Position numbers and translations under genes: made by a program. Positions 6,463 to 8,152 of a stretch of 8,152 nt of DNA are shown here, in pieces. Below the pieces are notes generated by a model. That model had not been told where the DNA came from. It searched no databases and saw only the letters and a list, made by a program, of their open reading frames with translations. The stretch covers positions 1 through 8,152 of the forward strand of contig WJLG01000074.1 in NCBI GenBank assembly GCA_014728685.1, in the 5' to 3' direction. The DNA is from Candidatus Falkowiibacteriota bacterium (lineage in GTDB: Bacteria > Patescibacteriota > Patescibacteriia > Patescibacteriales > WJLG01). Each line of letters opens with the position of its first letter. The first letter of the stretch is position 1.

Positions 6463-6590
6463 AATATTTCCAAAAAGTCAAAGTGTTCGGTTTCAATTTT
6501 ACAGCGGGCAAAGCCCTACGGCCGTAAAATTTCAACCGAACGATCAATCTAAATTTTGAGAAAAAGGTTTTAATATTTCCAAAAAGTCAA
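6445..6590 (+). repeat. Pair of 37-bp direct repeats bracketing a palindrome
   Basis: Bases 6445-6481 and 6554-6590 are identical over 37 bases (TTTTGAGAAAAAGG... to ...CCAAAAAGTCAA), 109 bp apart. The first copy carries the right arm of the terminator-like hairpin. The second copy lacks the left arm AAAACC upstream, so only one of the two can form that hairpin. Together they look like a segmental duplication around an inserted palindrome. The repeat is too long for an ordinary target-site duplication. Confidence 0.9.
6485..6541. repeat. 57-bp imperfect palindrome (REP/MITE-like element)
   Basis: The arms GTTCGGTTTCAATTTTAC (6485-6502) and GTAAAATTTCAACCGAAC (6524-6541) pair over 18 positions with a single two-base mismatch in the middle. 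The 21-base loop holds its own small hairpin, GGGC-AAA-GCCC (6506-6516). No open reading frame is inside. Its structure and position, between two direct repeats and next to an AT-rich accessory gene, fit a small non-autonomous palindromic element; no transposase is visible. It could also act as an RNA hairpin in read-through transcripts. Confidence 0.75.
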
Positions 6591-6604
6591 GGCATATAAA
6601 AAAT

Positions 6605-7045
6605 ATGATAGGAGGACTCAACGATCTAAAAGTTTATAGATTGGCTGTTAGGCTTGAGATCTTTGTTTACAAGGTCGTTGACAAACAGTTTCCCAAAGAA
6701 GAACAATATAGAAGCTCAGATCAGTTAAAAAGATCTTCTGCTTCAGTAGTGAATAATATTGCGGAAAGTTATGGCAAGTATTCGTATGGGGCTAAAATAA
6801 ATCATTTATTTATTGCGAGAGCGGAAAGTTATGGCAAGTATTCGTATGGGGCTAAAATAAATCATTTATTTATTGCGAGAGGTGAAATAGAAGAAACGAG
6901 GAGCGGATTCCAGAGGGCGGAGATCAAAGGTTTTATTAGCGGGGAGATGTCTGTATTTATATTTGATAAATATACCGAACTATTAAAAATGTTAAATACA
7001 TATATAAAATTTTTAAAAAATAAAACCAAGAGCCTAATTAACTAA
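6605..7045 (+). CDS. Four-helix-bundle protein (23S rRNA intervening-sequence family) with an internal duplication
   Basis: The 146-residue protein resembles the four-helix-bundle / S23 family (PF05635, TIGR02436), first found in 23S rRNA intervening sequences and common as a stand-alone gene. It shows DLKVYRLAVRLEIFVYKVV (helix 1, 7-25), QLKRSSASVVNNIAES (helix 2, about 40-55), INHLFIARGEIEETRSGFQRA (helix 3) and FDKYTELLKMLNTYIKFLKNK (helix 4). Members are usually about 115-125 residues. Here a perfect 20-residue tandem duplication (53-72 and 73-92) covers the end of helix 2 and the start of helix 3, and removing it gives 126. No rRNA sequence is present. The function of the family is unknown; RNA or nucleic-acid binding is suspected. 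The gene is more AT-rich than its neighbours and sits among repeats, which suggests a separate origin from the glycan cluster. The start at 6605 has no upstream Shine-Dalgarno site. Confidence 0.85.
   Translation: MIGGLNDLKVYRLAVRLEIFVYKVVDKQFPKEEQYRSSDQLKRSSASVVNNIAESYGKYSYGAKINHLFIARAESYGKYSYGAKINHLFIARGEIEETRSGFQRAEIKGFISGEMSVFIFDKYTELLKMLNTYIKFLKNKTKSLIN
6761..6880 (+). repeat. Perfect 60-bp tandem duplication inside the four-helix-bundle gene
   Basis: Bases 6761-6820 and 6821-6880 are identical, each encoding the 20 residues from AESYGKYSYG to AKINHLFIAR. With no mismatch at synonymous sites, the duplication must be very recent or an assembly error. It preserves the frame. Flanking sequence on both sides matches the single-copy family pattern (VVNNIAES before, ARGEIEET after). 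Confidence 0.95.
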
Positions 7046-7076
7046 GCGACTAATTAACTAAGCGACTAATTAACTA
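7034..7076 (+). repeat. 16-bp tandem repeat spanning a stop codon to the next start
   Basis: The unit CTAATTAACTAAGCGA occurs at 7034-7049 and 7050-7065, with a partial third copy (CTAATTAACTA) at 7066-7076. The first unit encodes the last residues and TAA stop (7043-7045) of the four-helix-bundle gene, and the last copy ends one base before the ATG at 7078. The copies are exact. They put TAA triplets in more than one frame, and no Shine-Dalgarno site is left for the downstream gene. Confidence 0.9.
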
Positions 7077-7077
7077 T

Positions 7078-7950
7078 ATGAAAAAAATCAGAAAAGCGAT
7101 CGTAGCGGTAGCCGGATCCGGTACCAGATTTTTGCCGGTCACTAAATCAATGCCTAAGGAGATGCTGCCAATGATAGACAAGCCGATCATTCAATTGGTA
7201 GTAGAGGAGTTGGCCGAAGCCGGCATTGAAGATATAATTTTGGTCACTAAATGGGATAAGAAGCCCTTGGAAGACCATTTTGACTACAATTTCGCCTTGA
7301 TAAATGAGCTTAAAAAAGCAGGTAAAGATGAAAAAGCCGAAGAAGTGAGAAGGATCTCGGGCTTGGCTAATTTCGTATATGTCAGACAGATGCCTCAATA
7401 CGGCAATGGAGTGCCGATACTTTCGGCCGCTTCCCTGGTCGAGAACGAACCGTTCGTTTTTTGTTTCGGCGATGATCTAGTAAAGACCAAAGTTTCCTTT
7501 ACCAAACAAATGATCGATGAATATGAGAAAAACGGCGGCAAGCCGATGATCGGAGTCCAGGAAGTGCCGGATGAGGTTGTCGGCAAATACGGTATAGTCG
7601 ATCTGGAGCCGGAAACAAGCAAGATCAGAGGCATAGTGGAGAAGCCTTCGCTTAAAGAAGCACCTTCAAGACTAGCCGATTTCGGCAGAATGATATTGAA
7701 CCAAGATATAGTTGATGAATTGAAGAGCACTCCTCCGGGAAAAGGAGATGAAGTATGGATAATCGATGCTATTGAGAAATATATCAAAAAGGGCGGAGAA
7801 TTCTATGCTAAGAAGGTGGAAGATGGCAAATGGCTCACTACCGGCGACCCGGTGAATTATTTGATGGCAACCTTGGAATACGCAATGGATAAAGAAGAGA
7901 TGAGAAAAGAATTGGTAGACTATTGCCAAAAAAATATCTGCAAAAACTAA
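7078..7950 (+). CDS. galU: UTP-glucose-1-phosphate uridylyltransferase (GalU-like)
   Basis: The 290-residue cytoplasmic nucleotidyltransferase would convert glucose-1-phosphate and UTP to UDP-glucose. It shows the GalU-type N-terminal loop AVAGSGTRFLPVTKSMPKEMLPM (10-32; family AaGlGTRfLPaTKaiPKEMLpi), with the nucleotide-binding GSGTRF and the PKEM lysine. Further on are GDD (131-133; metal-binding Asp), YGIVD (171-175), VEKP (187-190; sugar-phosphate site), FGRMIL (202-207), WIIDAI (227-232; family LTDAI) and the C-terminal TTGDPVNYLMA (254-264). Length is normal. One stretch differs: RQMPQYGNGVP (103-113) replaces the usual RQ.eqkGLGHA. I believe a YGN form is common in Patescibacteria, but donor or sugar specificity could differ. 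The start follows a 16-bp tandem repeat with no ribosome site. Its product could feed TreT and the glycosyltransferases upstream. Confidence 0.86.
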   Translation: MKKIRKAIVAVAGSGTRFLPVTKSMPKEMLPMIDKPIIQLVVEELAEAGIEDIILVTKWDKKPLEDHFDYNFALINELKKAGKDEKAEEVRRISGLANFVYVRQMPQYGNGVPILSAASLVENEPFVFCFGDDLVKTKVSFTKQMIDEYEKNGGKPMIGVQEVPDEVVGKYGIVDLEPETSKIRGIVEKPSLKEAPSRLADFGRMILNQDIVDELKSTPPGKGDEVWIIDAIEKYIKKGGEFYAKKVEDGKWLTTGDPVNYLMATLEYAMDKEEMRKELVDYCQKNICKN

Positions 7951-7960
7951 TATCAAATAA

Positions 7961-7992
7961 AAAAATTCCCGCTTTTGAAAGCGGGAATTTTT
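7961..7992. terminator. Bidirectional intrinsic terminator between convergent genes
   Basis: The arms AAAAATTCCCGCTTT (7961-7975) and AAAGCGGGAATTTTT (7978-7992) pair perfectly; in practice a CCCGCTT stem closes a TTGA loop. T runs follow on the + strand (TTTTTATTTT), and the A-rich left flank gives a U run on the - strand. It sits 11 bases after the GalU stop, and its edge touches the stop codon of the gene on the other strand, so it can end both transcripts. Confidence 0.92.
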
Positions 7993-8152
7993 ATTTTATC
8001 ATCAATTTATATAATCCCGGCCGGCCGTTGATCTCCGAAGTGAAGTAAAGATTCTTTTCTTCGCCTCCCAGTACCGGCTTTGATAATTTCTCAAGCCCTA
8101 TCAATTGAGTGGAGAATATCTTGTCTTGGCGGTTCAATTCTATGACATTGAT
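7991..8152 (-). CDS. C-terminal end of an unidentified protein (partial)
   Basis: Reading the - strand from the window edge gives 53 codons open to a TAA at 7993-7991: it starts INVIELNRQDKIF, passes through LEKLSKPVLGGEEKN and ends LYFTSEINGRPGLYKLMIK. The frame is open throughout, the codons look native, and the stop lies against a bidirectional terminator, all consistent with a real convergent gene whose 5' part is off-window. The ending 'LYFTSEINGRPGLYKL' has the look of a beta-propeller (PD40/TolB-like) repeat strand, but that is a weak resemblance and I do not assign a family. Confidence 0.65.
   Translation of the reverse strand: MNVIELNRQDKIFSTQLIGLEKLSKPVLGGEEKNLYFTSEINGRPGLYKLMIK

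Noticed and set aside
6445..6590. The 37-bp direct repeats as a second CRISPR array
   Set aside because: There are only two copies, 72 bases apart, and the interval is itself a palindrome rather than a unique spacer.
6595..6600. TATAAA as a -10 box for the four-helix-bundle gene
   Set aside because: It is only four bases from the ATG, which would require an almost leaderless transcript, and no -35 element lies 16-18 bases upstream.
6605..7045. A 23S rRNA intervening sequence or rRNA gene around the four-helix-bundle gene
   Set aside because: I see no rRNA-like sequence on either side; the flanks are repeats and protein-coding genes.

Overview
The window looks like a fragment of a Candidate Phyla Radiation (Patescibacteria, Parcubacteria-like) genome. 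This placement is inferred from gene style, not from a marker gene. The clues are short, tightly packed genes, several with ATGA-type overlaps, a paired surface repeat around 'NGEAWYI' and 'YYLGRPADAF' that I associate with this group, a half-length MFS protein, a stand-alone four-helix-bundle (23S rRNA intervening-sequence type) protein, AT-rich spacers and few Shine-Dalgarno sites. TGA ends at least two genes, so the standard bacterial code is in use and not the UGA=Gly code of Gracilibacteria/Absconditabacteria.

Bases 1-163 are the leader-distal end of a CRISPR array. One complete 36-base repeat (34-69) ends in the TTTCTAC-TTTT-GTAGAT hairpin that is the crRNA handle of Cas12a (type V-A) systems. 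A 27-base spacer follows, then a terminal repeat (97-116) that has lost exactly the handle part, and then a strong intrinsic terminator. The effector and the rest of the array would lie to the left of the window.

Bases 166-6439 are a co-directional surface-glycan cluster behind an extended -10 promoter. In order it holds a secreted phosphodiester glycosidase (NAGPA-type) with two surface repeats, a DUF167/YggU protein, a six-helix half MFS transporter, a GT2 glycosyltransferase, a TreT-like GT4 trehalose synthase, and two more GT2 glycosyltransferases. The first four genes overlap or nearly touch. Later spacers of 65-67 bp hold short inverted repeats.

Bases 6440-7077 are a repeat-rich, AT-rich interruption. 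It contains a terminator-like hairpin, a 57-bp palindrome bracketed by two 37-bp direct repeats, the four-helix-bundle gene carrying a perfect in-frame 60-bp tandem duplication, and a 16-bp tandem repeat running from that gene's stop codon to the next start.

Bases 7078-8152 hold a GalU-like nucleotidyltransferase, a bidirectional terminator, and the last 53 codons of a convergent gene of unknown function. Functionally, GalU could supply UDP-glucose to TreT and the glycosyltransferases, while the secreted NAGPA-type enzyme could trim glycan phosphodiesters outside the cell. This linkage is inference from gene order and family knowledge.
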